Source: Fragilariopsis cylindrus CCMP1102 (taxonomy: Eukaryota > Bacillariophyta > Bacillariophyceae > Bacillariales > Bacillariaceae). Taken from it: a stretch of DNA of 64,000 bases. Shown in pieces: positions 10,117 to 19,334 of the stretch. How positions within the stretch are numbered: the stretch's first letter is position 1; every line of letters starts with the position of its first letter. Location of the stretch: the NCBI GenBank assembly GCA_900095095.1, contig FMBT01000311.1, forward strand, positions 310,001 to 374,000, in the 5' to 3' direction. The position numbers were made by a program, and so were the translations under genes. Under the pieces are notes generated by a model, which was not told where the DNA came from, ran no database searches, and saw only the letters and a program-made list of their open reading frames with translations.

Positions 10117-10308
10117 ATGAGTATAGTGGCGCCACCGTTACTACTTGTTATGGCATTCCTCTTTTATAGAAGTACTGAACTATATGGTCCAGAAACTAAA
10201 GAAAGAAAGAGAACCATCGTTCAACCCGGCAGCTTACTACGAATGGTGTTCGAGAGTCAGCTGCACGAACGACAGCAAGAAATGACGAGATCAGCTAAGT
10301 TAAAATAA
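10117..10308 (+). CDS. Small single-span membrane protein
   Basis: A 63-residue frame from ATG 10117: a hydrophobic segment (SIVAPPLLLVMAFLFY) followed by a charged, Arg/Lys/Glu-rich tail. It ends 6 bp before the end of the convergent oxygenase gene. Size and layout (one N-terminal span, soluble tail) resemble small mitochondrial or ER inner-membrane subunits, but no family is recognised. An upstream in-frame GTG at 10102 could add five residues. Real coding status is moderately supported by its non-repetitive composition. Confidence 0.45.
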   Translation: MSIVAPPLLLVMAFLFYRSTELYGPETKERKRTIVQPGSLLRMVFESQLHERQQEMTRSAKLK

Positions 10309-10314
10309 ACGAAG

Positions 10315-11433
10315 CTATCTCGATAACCCCGCTTGATAGTAGAAGAATGGAAAAATTCCTCGATCGATACGACCACCTAACGAATACGCGTCGGCATAAT
10401 AGCCAGCGGCTTTTTGTAGCCAACTTTCTTTTTCGTCCCAAGAATCGGCGGGTGTGTTTGCTGCCATAGACATACATCGTTCCGCCCATTCACCTACATA
10501 TCGATCGTGGGGAATGATTCCTTTGGATACCAAGAATAACACCAACACGTATCGTTTTCCGGATGTGATAGGTGACGCGGCGTGTCGGACATCGCCGGGA
10601 TGTAATAAAGCGTGACCCTTTTGTAACCTTATCGGTTGTTTATTGTCCTTCGACAAAGCTTCTATTATAGTCCCTCCACCTTCGAATTCATCTGGACTAT
10701 TTAAAGCGATGTTGACTGTCATCAATAGAAAATCTCGATGCATTCCTAATTCGACCTGTCCCTTGGCCTCCTCGTATCTGACCACACGAGCACCACCAAC
10801 CCGTAAGTCATCCCAACAATGTAGGCAGTCAAATGCATCAACGACCGATTGGAATATTCTTGGAAGTAATTGTTCGTTGATCATTTGGTTGGAATTTGGA
10901 AGTCGTTCTAACGGTAGGAGAGCACCCACCCGATTCGACTGAGTTCCGTGTCTCGATCCACCTTCCATCCATGTTTTTTGTGTCGTTTCGTCCGCCTCAT
11001 CAATGAGGATTTGACATTCCTCGTCGGTTAAAAGAGGAAGGAGACTTACTCGAGCCAAATCATCTTGACCGAATGGATGACGAGGAATATTTTCGTCATC
11101 GGACGACGGAAAGAAATGTTTCTCCCACGACGACGTGGTGATAGCCGATGGTGACGTCGAGTGTTCTTCGACGGTAAAATTGTGCCAAGGAAACAAATTC
11201 TCACAGGAACTGATAGCATCATTGTGTCTTTCGCTATTCATCTTCAAAGTATGGGGAGAAAGAAAACTTTCAGCGGCGACAGTAGCGGCAACAGTAGCAG
11301 CAACATCTTCAACTTGCGTTAGAGTTGATGTTGACAACAATGAACGCGTTGTTGCTGTCGTTCTTAATCCTTCTTTTTTAAAGGAATTTCCACCGACGAT
11401 TATTGCACCGAAGACAACTAATCCGAGATGCAT
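10315..11433 (-). CDS. Prolyl-4-hydroxylase-like 2-oxoglutarate/Fe(II) oxygenase
   Basis: A frame of 372 residues from the ATG at 11433; an upstream in-frame ATG at 11634 would give 439 residues but adds a strongly basic, unlikely leader. The chosen start places a hydrophobic anchor (HLGLVVFGAIIVGG) at the N-terminus, as in type II endomembrane P4H enzymes. The catalytic double-stranded beta-helix is clear: LLTDEECQILIDEADE, GSRHGTQSNRVGALLPL, then MHRDFLLMTVNIALN with the HxD pair (His232, Asp234), FEGGGTIIE, GHALLHPGDVRHAASPI with the distal His284, and GKRYVLVLFL with the basic residue that binds 2-oxoglutarate. It should hydroxylate a protein or peptide substrate using Fe(II), O2 and 2-oxoglutarate. 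The substrate cannot be told from sequence. Confidence 0.85.
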   Translation of the reverse strand: MHLGLVVFGAIIVGGNSFKKEGLRTTATTRSLLSTSTLTQVEDVAATVAATVAAESFLSPHTLKMNSERHNDAISSCENLFPWHNFTVEEHSTSPSAITTSSWEKHFFPSSDDENIPRHPFGQDDLARVSLLPLLTDEECQILIDEADETTQKTWMEGGSRHGTQSNRVGALLPLERLPNSNQMINEQLLPRIFQSVVDAFDCLHCWDDLRVGGARVVRYEEAKGQVELGMHRDFLLMTVNIALNSPDEFEGGGTIIEALSKDNKQPIRLQKGHALLHPGDVRHAASPITSGKRYVLVLFLVSKGIIPHDRYVGEWAERCMSMAANTPADSWDEKESWLQKAAGYYADAYSLGGRIDRGIFPFFYYQAGLSR

Positions 11434-11641
11434 ACTGTGTTTAATACGTCTTGTTACCAAGCATAGATACAGGAAACTTCTCTTTGACCCATATTTGTAT
11501 GTTGGGTATCGCCATCGTCGCCATCGTCGTCTTCTTTTCTCCTTCAAAAAAAATTGATGGCTCAAAAAGTGGGGGCAGAAGTAAAAAGTTCGAAAGTAGT
11601 GTATGCAAAAATAAGAAGAACGAACTGCTGTCATGCGTCAT

Positions 11642-13502
11642 CGCTCCCCTTTTTCTACATACCCTGAATACTGTACTAGCCCCTCTTTCATCGAATCTTA
11701 TGACAAGCTTATTTCAATGCTTGATATTCGAATGCATGGTGGGTCTATCTTGTTCATAATCCAAGGACACCCTCTCATATTGGTAACAAGCTTATCTGCA
11801 AAGATTTTTAACACCCATAAGTATTCCAGTTTCTGGCTCATTGTTGCTACCTTTAGGAGCCAGGCCTGGCATTCTATTCTTGGTAGGATGACTTGATGAA
11901 TGCTTACAATAGCCATACAGTCGAGAAGGTTGTAAAACAAATCTTGACTTGGTGGTACCACATCTCCTGGTCTAGTTACTATAATATTCTTACCAGAGAT
12001 AATACTTAGATGACTGTGGGGACACACTGTTTTTCAACTGAATGCTAGCTAATATAATATAATATAATGAACTCTATGTTTGTAGAGTCGAAAAGTGAAA
12101 CCTGTGCACTACAAAACATATACAGATTACTAGACAGAAATAATGGGATTCCAGTCCTGATGTAAATATATGCTGCTACCAAATAAATAATCATTGCATC
12201 CCTAAAAAATGTAGGGACAAACTGTTAATTTTTGCACCAGACAGGAAATATGTAGATTTTAACAGAGGGAGAATATTGCCAGAGATTTGAGCATATCTAG
12301 TGTCATGCTATTGATAAAGGGGTTTCACAAAGGTGAATATTTATTTGTGCTTCTCTTACAGCTGCATCACATACATAATAAAATTATTGATATCCACCTG
12401 CCTTTTCTTTGTGATGATGAGGTTTCACACCTGTTTTTTGTGTACATTTTACTACTACGGAGAAAGAGAAACTAGTAGCTGTACATTCAACGCCTGCATG
12501 TAATCATCATGAAGAGAAGCATCGTCAACGTCAACCCCCTCCTTGTAGACAGTTCCTCTTTCAAAAACTTGAGGACAATAACGATGAAAAAGTAGACAAA
12601 ATTCCTTCAAAGGTAAGATCATTTTCCATTATCTGTAATCACCCAAACACTGACAGTAGGAAATGCATCGTAGCGGCAAACAGAAAAAATAGAAAAGAAA
12701 TTACGAAAATGTATCAAGGACAATTAAAAATATTGTGGTAGTGATTTATGGAATCACAACCATAAACAAGCAAAGCAATTGAATGAATCAAAAATCAAAA
12801 ATCAAAACTTATGTATTAATGAATAATGCTATCAATAAAGAGAAGATATTGAAACAGCAACAGCAACAACAGCAACAGCAACAACAACAGCAACAACAAC
12901 AATAAGTGATTAATTGTTTTGTATTACGCAGCAGTAGTAGTAGCAGCAGCAGCAGCAGCATGATGTCGAACACCAAAACAGCATTCTAAAGTTAACAACA
13001 ATTGGTCTATATTGCACCGGACAGTCACATACACCTCTGATGGAAGTGATTCCTTCTGCAGGTATTCAATGGAAATATACGCAATTTCAGATTTTTTTTT
13101 TCCTGGATGGATGTGTGCGCATACAAACAGTAGCAATTTTACAAATAACTTTTTCCATTTAAAGAAGTATAATTTATTTATTCTCTATTCCATCGATTAT
13201 TCAACTTTGTTGGATAAATTCCCCACCACCAAAAATGATCGATATGGAATGCAGTTGACATATTTCTCTTTTTTTGTATACCCTTTTGTTTTTACCCTTT
13301 TATTTAACAATATATGATTCCTTGTAGATACATGATTATTAGCGACGTATCAATCGTCACAAGAAAGTACACCACACACTGCTTAGACGCAACGCACGCA
13401 CTCCTCAAGTCGAGTTGAATCTCCACATATAATCCTCTTCCATACGACACCCCATCACCACCCAAAAAGAGAAAGATCAAAAATATTGTTTTACTTTTAT
13501 TA
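11642..13502. other. 1.9-kb region without a clear gene
   Basis: AT-rich sequence with several open but unconvincing frames. One on the minus strand at 11698-12027 (109 codons; GKNIIVTRPGDVVPPSQDLF is its most protein-like part) has normal amino-acid composition but matches nothing I know. One on the plus strand is open from about 12424 to 12627 (HHEEKHRQRQPPPCRQF) and ends near a GTAAG, so it could be an orphan exon. A (CAG/CAA)n microsatellite lies at about 12855-12903 and a poly-Ala/GCA run at about 12930-12960. Decayed mobile-element sequence is possible but not shown. Confidence 0.4.
12855..12903. repeat. (CAG/CAA)n microsatellite
   Basis: About 16 consecutive CAG or CAA trinucleotides in non-coding sequence. 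Confidence 0.8.
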
Positions 13503-14435
13503 TTATCTCGACATTAACGTTGGCAAATTTTGAATGTTTTTCAATGCATCTTTCGTATCTCTATGATCCGACCCTAATGTGACAGCGAAAATCGACAATG
13601 CATTGCCGTATTCGACGCATGCTGCCTTTAAGTCACCCATCCGTGCTAAGCAAGCACCAATCTTACTATAAATTTCACCAGTATCTGGATGGTATTTACC
13701 ACCACCTGCTGAAGAAGATGGAGAAATTTCTTCAATGATTAATGCCTGTTTGTATTCTTGAATAGCTAGATCATAATCTCCACCATTTGTTTCCATTAAT
13801 TCGTCACCTTTCCTTTTATGTTCCATACTAGTCAGTAAACATGTCAAGTAATCACTAACGTCTTCATCTGGTAACCCCTTTGCCTTCAATACATCATCGA
13901 CACATGAAATTACATCCTTTGTATGATTATGACTCTTTCCTAGAAGAGCAACTAGTATACGTAATGCAGATCGGTATTGTCCTAACGCGTTATCATATTC
14001 ACGTTGTTCTCGTAGGGTATGTCCAACGAAGCAATATGTTTTACCTGTATCACGATGGTCTCTACCTAAAATATTTTCACGGATCTTTAATGATTTTTGA
14101 AATTCAATCAATGCCGCTTCATTGTCATGAATTTTATATAACAGATCAAATCCACGTACAAATTGTACCTCTGATATCATTAATGATACCTGATCGACTG
14201 CAACATCTTTGCCACATCGGGCCCATAATTCTTTAAATAAACCTTCTGCTATAAAACCAATTTGTTCTCTAGAAACTTCCGATAGAACACCATTCCTCCA
14301 ATAATCTTCAGGACCACCACCACCACCAGAGGATGGTTGAGCAGAATTTGTTCGTGCTGCTGCAGACGATTGACGAGTTCTTGTCGACGTCCTCTTGTTG
14401 TCGGTGACACTGTGTTGTTTGCTGGCTCTTGACAT
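13503..14435 (-). CDS. Tetratricopeptide-repeat (TPR) protein
   Basis: 310 residues. A basic, Ser/Thr/Gly-rich N-terminal 45 residues precedes helical repeats of the kinesin-light-chain TPR style: AALIEFQKSLKIRENILGRD, TGKTYCFVGHTLREQREYDN, ALGQYRSALRILVALLGKSH, then YDLAIQEYKQALIIEE, TGEIYSKIGACLARMGDLKA and ACVEYGNALSIFAVTLGSDH. The recurring HxDT motif (DHRDTGK, YHPDTGE, DHRDTKD) at the start of helix A is characteristic of KLC-like TPRs. It is presumably a cytosolic protein-interaction scaffold. There is no catalytic domain. The 5' flank carries a (TAG)n run that abuts the start codon, typical of an untranslated leader here. Confidence 0.85.
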   Translation of the reverse strand: MSRASKQHSVTDNKRTSTRTRQSSAAARTNSAQPSSGGGGGPEDYWRNGVLSEVSREQIGFIAEGLFKELWARCGKDVAVDQVSLMISEVQFVRGFDLLYKIHDNEAALIEFQKSLKIRENILGRDHRDTGKTYCFVGHTLREQREYDNALGQYRSALRILVALLGKSHNHTKDVISCVDDVLKAKGLPDEDVSDYLTCLLTSMEHKRKGDELMETNGGDYDLAIQEYKQALIIEEISPSSSAGGGKYHPDTGEIYSKIGACLARMGDLKAACVEYGNALSIFAVTLGSDHRDTKDALKNIQNLPTLMSR

Positions 14436-14482
14436 AGTAGTAGTAGTAGTAGTAGTAGTAGTATAATAGTAGCAGTAGCAGA
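14436..14482. repeat. (TAG)n microsatellite in the 5' leader of the TPR gene
   Basis: About nine TAG copies followed by degenerate units, directly upstream of the TPR start codon (on the minus strand CTA repeats). Confidence 0.8.
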
Positions 14483-14980
14483 CTAATGAATAGTTTTAGT
14501 TGTTCCGCTATGCCCTTTCTGTTCCATTTGTTTTGCTGCGTTTTTGTTGTTGCTGCTTTCAATTCTGTACTATCTTGTAACTTGCTGGTCGGTTATAAAA
14601 TTCCACAAAGTCCGACAATTAACGCGACGATGAGATAAATGTTACCGTTATCGCTTAGTGTGCTACCGGTTTGAAGCACCTTTCTCTATGAATAATCGTA
14701 CTTTTGTTGTAGAGTAGAATTGAGTGCGAATACCGTTCCATATATTGGGATCACTGTAGCATCGACCAACAAAAATAATATCAAGCTTCGACGAATACAT
14801 CAACAAAAAAAGCACATCATCGTTCCATTGTTCCATATTTATTTTTGTTCTCAAAATAAAAGGATTGACCTCTTTTGTGACCTAAAAGTGAAAGGCGCGC
14901 GCTATATAAGTCCCGGATCGCTCGTGAATAATGATGACAGATTATTTATTTTATTTCTCAAACGCCTACAGAAGCGCCCA

Positions 14981-15121
14981 GTCTGAAAAATTCAATCGTG
15001 GAAAAAAGTTGAAACACGCGCGAACACGGTTTAATTATTTCGCCGAAAAAGGGGGATGATACTTTTTTTTAAAAATTGCAATTTTTTTGATTTTGTTTTT
15101 CCACGATTGAATTTTTCAGAC
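14981..15121. repeat. 26-bp perfect inverted repeat with 89-bp spacer
   Basis: The left arm 14981-15006 starts GTCTGAAAAATTCAATCGTG. The right arm 15096-15121 is its exact reverse complement, ending TTCAGAC. The 89-bp spacer contains a second 16-bp palindrome (AAAAATTGCAATTTTT, 15071-15086) and GC-rich bits. It lies 190 bp upstream of the GPCR gene and 545 bp upstream of the divergent TPR gene. No clear target-site duplication flanks it. It could be a small MITE-like element or a long hairpin in a transcript. Confidence 0.85.
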
Positions 15122-15309
15122 CGCGAAATCTGAAGAAAAAGCTTTTTTGGCGCTAAATAGCAATGAGCGTGCGGAGCGACGAGGATGTGAGACATAAATC
15201 ACATGTTGTTCACGCCATAGAGACAAGATCTATTTTTTAACAATACACAGTAACAAGATACGAAGCCCAGCAACGCAATATATCATCATCACTCAGCACC
15301 AATTTAAGA

Positions 15310-16389
15310 ATGGCAGAAGAAGGTGAAGGCGTTAAAGCCGAGGAATGGCTTTTCCCACCGTGGACTTATTCTATTTCGTTGGTTCTTGTTCTGGTATCAC
15401 TTGTATGCTCCGTTGGATCATGGATATTTGTGTTCTACTACCGAAAGAAACGTATAGTTAGTATTGGACAACCAGAATTCCTTTACAATCTCTGTCTTGG
15501 TTCGTTACTAATTCTATTATCAATGTTAATTTGGTTATCTGTTATGTTTTTTGGAGATAGGAATGAGGCAATTCCTGTAGACTCAAAGACTGGAACAATT
15601 TTAGATGTGTGCTGTAATTTCGCAGGATGGCTGTCATACATAGGCTTTGCTGTGGTGTATACAGCATTATTGTGTAAGATATATCGGATTATGAAGGTCA
15701 CAGAACAACCTTTACGACGAGGACTCAAAATTCTACCTAGACATGTAATATGGCCACTTGTCCTTGTAGTGTCATTAATGGTTTTTCTATTGGCCGCATG
15801 GAGCGCTACAGGAACATCAAAATTTAAGACATTTAAAGATCCATACACAGATAAATCCATTGGCGGATACTGTGCAATCAGTCCTCTTGGTGCAGAAACA
15901 CAATCCAAACAATATTTAATCGCATTACAAGTGCTTCTTTCAACAGTTCAACTTGTTCTTCCAATTCTAGCATTTAAGATCAGGAAAATAAATCAAGAAC
16001 TTGGAGACAGTAAAAGGATCTTATGGGTATCACTTACTCAGATCATTACCTTTGTTGTTTTATTCCCTATTTCTGTCTTTGCAGGTGACAAAGCTGTACT
16101 GGTACTTGCCATTCAATATTGCATGTATTCTATTTTACCAGTTGGTATTATGATTTTTCCAAGAATGTATTACGTATGGTATGAGCATCAACACGATCGT
16201 CTCCCAGAAAACGTGGTGATGATAGGCGGAGGAACAACAACCGTTCGAGGAGTGAATCCAGGTGTTGGCAGTAAAAATGACGGCAATGGCAAAGATGAAG
16301 ACAAGAAAAATGATTACAATGCATCGATGACGACGACGACCACAACGACGACGACGACGACGACTAGATCGTCAACGACGGAGTGTTAG
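15310..16389 (+). CDS. Class C-like (GABA-B/mGlu-type) seven-transmembrane receptor
   Basis: 359 residues with seven hydrophobic segments: about 20-44, 57-80, 97-120, 138-160, 195-217, 232-252 and 258-280. The loop-TM2 motif IGQPEFLYNLCLGSLLILLS resembles the SQPxFLxxIxxG signature of class C GPCRs. The TM3 end KIYRIMKVTEQPLRR and TM7 end IMIFPRMYYVWYE are also typical. There is no large extracellular ligand domain and no signal peptide; only about 18 residues precede TM1. The C-tail is Gly/Asn/Lys-rich and ends in a poly-Thr run. Such trimmed class C receptors are common in diatoms. The ligand is unknown. Its stop overlaps by 4 bp the stop of the convergent gene at 16386-16784. Confidence 0.85.
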   Translation: MAEEGEGVKAEEWLFPPWTYSISLVLVLVSLVCSVGSWIFVFYYRKKRIVSIGQPEFLYNLCLGSLLILLSMLIWLSVMFFGDRNEAIPVDSKTGTILDVCCNFAGWLSYIGFAVVYTALLCKIYRIMKVTEQPLRRGLKILPRHVIWPLVLVVSLMVFLLAAWSATGTSKFKTFKDPYTDKSIGGYCAISPLGAETQSKQYLIALQVLLSTVQLVLPILAFKIRKINQELGDSKRILWVSLTQIITFVVLFPISVFAGDKAVLVLAIQYCMYSILPVGIMIFPRMYYVWYEHQHDRLPENVVMIGGGTTTVRGVNPGVGSKNDGNGKDEDKKNDYNASMTTTTTTTTTTTTRSSTTEC

Positions 16390-16784
16390 AAATTCTTGAC
16401 CTGGACAATACTGTAAATTACGACTGTGGCGACATAGATTATAATAACAGTAATAATAATAGCAGGAATTGTCAATTTACTACTACTAGCTACTACGTGT
16501 CCAGTACTATAATTACAATAGATCAATACAAAACAAATAGTATGCACAACGCAATATAGAAAGTGGACCCAACCCCTAATAGTATCCATCTTCGATGGAT
16601 CGTCGATAGCATCATCGGCATCATCATCATCATCGGCAGTAGTAGCAACCGCATTATCGGTAGCTGTAGCAGCGTTGACGACATCGTCGTCATCATCATC
16701 TTCAGCAGCAGCTGTAGGGATAGCATAAACGGCAGCAGCAGGCTGCACTTCTTTCACAAGAGAAAGATTGTCCCCACTAAGCAT
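16386..16784 (-). CDS. Small two-span membrane protein with Asp-rich N-terminus
   Basis: 132 residues. Residues 1-65 are Ala- and Asp-rich low complexity. Two hydrophobic helices follow: WVHFLYCVVHTICFVLIYC and IPAIIITVIIIYVATVVIYS. The stop codon shares 4 bp (16386-16389) with the end of the GPCR on the other strand, so the two 3' ends overlap. No family is recognised. Physical adjacency to a receptor suggests nothing firm about function. Confidence 0.5.
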   Translation of the reverse strand: MLSGDNLSLVKEVQPAAAVYAIPTAAAEDDDDDDVVNAATATDNAVATTADDDDDADDAIDDPSKMDTIRGWVHFLYCVVHTICFVLIYCNYSTGHVVASSSKLTIPAIIITVIIIYVATVVIYSIVQVKNF

Positions 16785-16929
16785 TATCTCTTTTGCGGCT
16801 CCTGGAGACGCTGTGTCATCTTTATCATCTTGGGGATTGGTCTTGGTCTTGTTGTTGCTACTTGTAACTTAGTTGTAGTCATCTTGCTTGGCGAAAAGAT
16901 ATTAGAAAAAGGCGATGTGCGACATTGAC

Positions 16930-17459
16930 CCGTCTGCACGCCAACCGCTAAAACGGTTTTAAATATCCCCTTCAAAATGTTGTCAACTTCGACCGTCTAT
17001 CTTTTGGGCTATTATGTCTAAGGTGATGTGGCTGATATGTACAGTAGCAGATTCTAGCGTCAAAATTCTTCGAAGAATTTTAAAGATTTTTAGAATCTGA
17101 ACATTGGTCCTATTGTAGACACCGAACATGCACAAGCATAGTAGGTACGTGGGAACGAAGAGCGACACTTCGCTCAGAATGAATAACTACCGTATCACAA
17201 CTTTGTTATCAGAGTTAATCAATAACCTACCTCGAACTAAAGTCAGTAGTATAAGATTTAAAGGTACCATCCTGATCAGTTCAGTTTAAGTATCTGCTGA
17301 ATGTAAAACAAAATCCGCCGCTCTTCCTCTACTTTTTGAAGTAGCAACGCTTGATTTATTTTTCAGCATAGAAGTTGACTTACTACGTCAACCTTCTATT
17401 CTAACCGCTCTGTACCAGGCCTTCACAAGATTACCATTCAAGTAGACAAGTCAGCCGCT
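16930..17459. other. Intergenic region with a nested palindrome
   Basis: Upstream region of the GT32 gene. It holds a 20-bp perfect palindrome (17062-17081) within an outer 8-bp inverted repeat, and an imperfect 12-bp hairpin at 17369-17398 (TAGAAG..CTTCTA). No gene is seen. Confidence 0.5.
17050..17098. promoter_or_regulatory. Nested hairpin with 20-bp palindrome
   Basis: AAAATTCTTCGAAGAATTTT at 17062-17081 equals its own reverse complement. Outside it, AGATTCTA (17050-17057) pairs with TAGAATCT (17091-17098). It lies about 360 bp upstream of the GT32 start codon. A regulatory role is inference from symmetry and position. Confidence 0.5.
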
Positions 17460-18581
17460 ATGTCGGAGGAGGAGGAGGCCCCTCAGAGCAGGAGTCATGA
17501 TGCAACGACGAATCAGAAGGGAAATGATGAGGCTATGGGCGCAGCTACCTTGTGGCAGTTTGTTAGCCATACGACGTCAATGACGAAGCGAAAAATAAAA
17601 TGGAAGCGAAAAATAAAATGGACCATAATGTCAGCAGTCGCATTATTTTTTATTCGATTTAATTGCAGAAATTTATTGATGGCATTAACAATAACAACAA
17701 CAGCAACAAATGATATCACGACAACGGGTCTTGAACAACAGGCAAAGGTTGATCTTCAACGTCCAACCAAAGTTAAAGCATCCTCCCCAGCGAATCCACA
17801 GAATTCTTTGCGGGATCTAATGTATGACGCCTCCAATAAACAGATGGACAAAATATTTGAGCATTACCCAGATGCCCATGTGAGAGTTCCAAACATCATA
17901 CACTTCATTTGGGTTGACACTGAGTCATGGGAGGAACCAGCACAACAACGCCCTGTCCCATCTGACGTCCTTGAAATAATTAATGCTTGGCAGAAACTCC
18001 ATCCTGAGTGGGAAGTGATTCTCTGGACCAATACCAGCGCATTGTTATACTTCCCAGAGCTCTATGTTACCCTTCGATCAATTAAAGTTGCTAGCTGGGC
18101 ATCCAACTTGATTCGATATAATGTACTTGCAAAGTTTGGTGGGACTTATTTTGATACTGATATTATCCCACTGAGACCAATACCTCCCTCCTTGATGGAG
18201 GCTGCTTTCACGGTGTGTGAACGTCCCCGCGATTTTGACCCTACGAACCCAAATTCCAAATGCCGGCTAACATGTAATGCTGTGATTGGAACGCCTCGTG
18301 GAAATCAAGATATTCAAGTTGTAGCTGATACAGCATTACAGAATACAAAAGCCCGCTTAAAAAAGTACGGCACAAAAGCTAGGTATAATTTGAATGTATC
18401 TGGTCCTCCGCTCCTGACTCAAATGGTGATAGCAGAGGAATCTTCCTTTGCTATCTTACCGCCTCATATGTTCTATCCATGTGACTGGAAGGTAAGGAAG
18501 AAGTGCATTGCACATAATTTTGCCAATGATACCAATGTTATTGCAATGCATCTATGGAAACAATCTTGGGGATCATTCTAG
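17460..18581 (+). CDS. GT32-family glycosyltransferase (OCH1-like, DXD motif)
   Basis: 373 residues. The cytosolic tail is followed by a signal anchor (IMSAVALFFIRFNCRNLLMAL), giving a Golgi type II topology. From about residue 140 the Gly_transf_sug pattern appears: VPNIIHFIWVD, INAWQKLHPEWEVILWTN, KVASWASNLIRYNVLAKFGG, then YFDTDIIPLRPIP with the metal-binding DXD (Asp-Thr-Asp). The C-terminal part has GNQDIQ, VSGPPLLTQMV and a final HLWKQSW, all usual in GT32. By family it transfers a hexose (mannose, galactose or glucose) from a nucleotide sugar onto a glycan in the Golgi. The sugar and acceptor cannot be told. The ATG at 17460 is the first in frame. Confidence 0.87.
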   Translation: MSEEEEAPQSRSHDATTNQKGNDEAMGAATLWQFVSHTTSMTKRKIKWKRKIKWTIMSAVALFFIRFNCRNLLMALTITTTATNDITTTGLEQQAKVDLQRPTKVKASSPANPQNSLRDLMYDASNKQMDKIFEHYPDAHVRVPNIIHFIWVDTESWEEPAQQRPVPSDVLEIINAWQKLHPEWEVILWTNTSALLYFPELYVTLRSIKVASWASNLIRYNVLAKFGGTYFDTDIIPLRPIPPSLMEAAFTVCERPRDFDPTNPNSKCRLTCNAVIGTPRGNQDIQVVADTALQNTKARLKKYGTKARYNLNVSGPPLLTQMVIAEESSFAILPPHMFYPCDWKVRKKCIAHNFANDTNVIAMHLWKQSWGSF

Positions 18582-19334
18582 TAATGTGTTGCGTTCATTG
18601 CCATGCATGAACAATAGGAAAACAAGGTTAAAGGAAAACATGCGTATATACATTCTATAGGAATAGCTACGTCTATATTTAAATCATTCCAACAAGAATA
18701 TAGTCCAGTTATGCGTCTTACTTCGTAGTCTTTACATATTATATTGATTAACAGTTAGCCTTGCTGAACAAAACAAATAATGATTAAGACGGCGCGTTAT
18801 CTGAAGGTGGTAGTCGTTTGTCTGACGATGATACGGAAAGTGGTTGCAATAGTAGCGGCAAAGAAGTTTCATAATAAATTCTCTTATTCGCTGCGGTTGT
18901 GACGTTAGCGATGTTGATTAGCATGATGGCGAGGGTAGTGATGATGATTGCAATCTCGTCGTCATCGTCCAACAACGGTATTAAAAATGATTAGATATAC
19001 TTCTTTGTAGTAGTTAGTAGTATTCTTTTCCTTCAACACAAACAAACAAACAACAGCACATCCGTATCCATCCTGAATCCATCCATCCATCCATCCATTC
19101 ATTCATCCATTCATCATTTCTCAATTTGGGACTAAATTATACCCTAATGTATTCTATCTCATTCGTTCATAACATTATTTTAACTTACTGTACTACAGAT
19201 TACAACATGTTCGAATGTCGAACAAGATTCAAGATATACTGTACGGTAGATCAGAGATCTGAAAGAGAGACAATATAATCTTCAATTCAATATTCAATTC
19301 AATTCAATTCTACACTACACTACACTACACTATC
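18582..19334. other. Intergenic region with ATCC/ATTC repeats
   Basis: 750 bp. A small minus-strand frame at 18784-18975 (63 codons, one hydrophobic stretch IIITTLAIMLINIANV) is possible but weak. Tandem ATCC/ATTC copies occupy about 19078-19117. Just before the next start codon there are repeated TTCAA and CTACA units (19280-19331). Confidence 0.45.

Noticed and set aside
11698-12027. 109-codon minus frame as a transposon protein
   Set aside because: Composition is protein-like but no family motif could be recognised, so no call was made.
12840-12910. CAG/CAA run as a poly-Gln coding exon
   Set aside because: Flanking frames close quickly and no gene context supports it.
14895-14915. TATATAAG as a TATA box for the GPCR
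   Set aside because: It lies about 400 bp from the start codon with an inverted repeat between; no evidence links it to a transcript.
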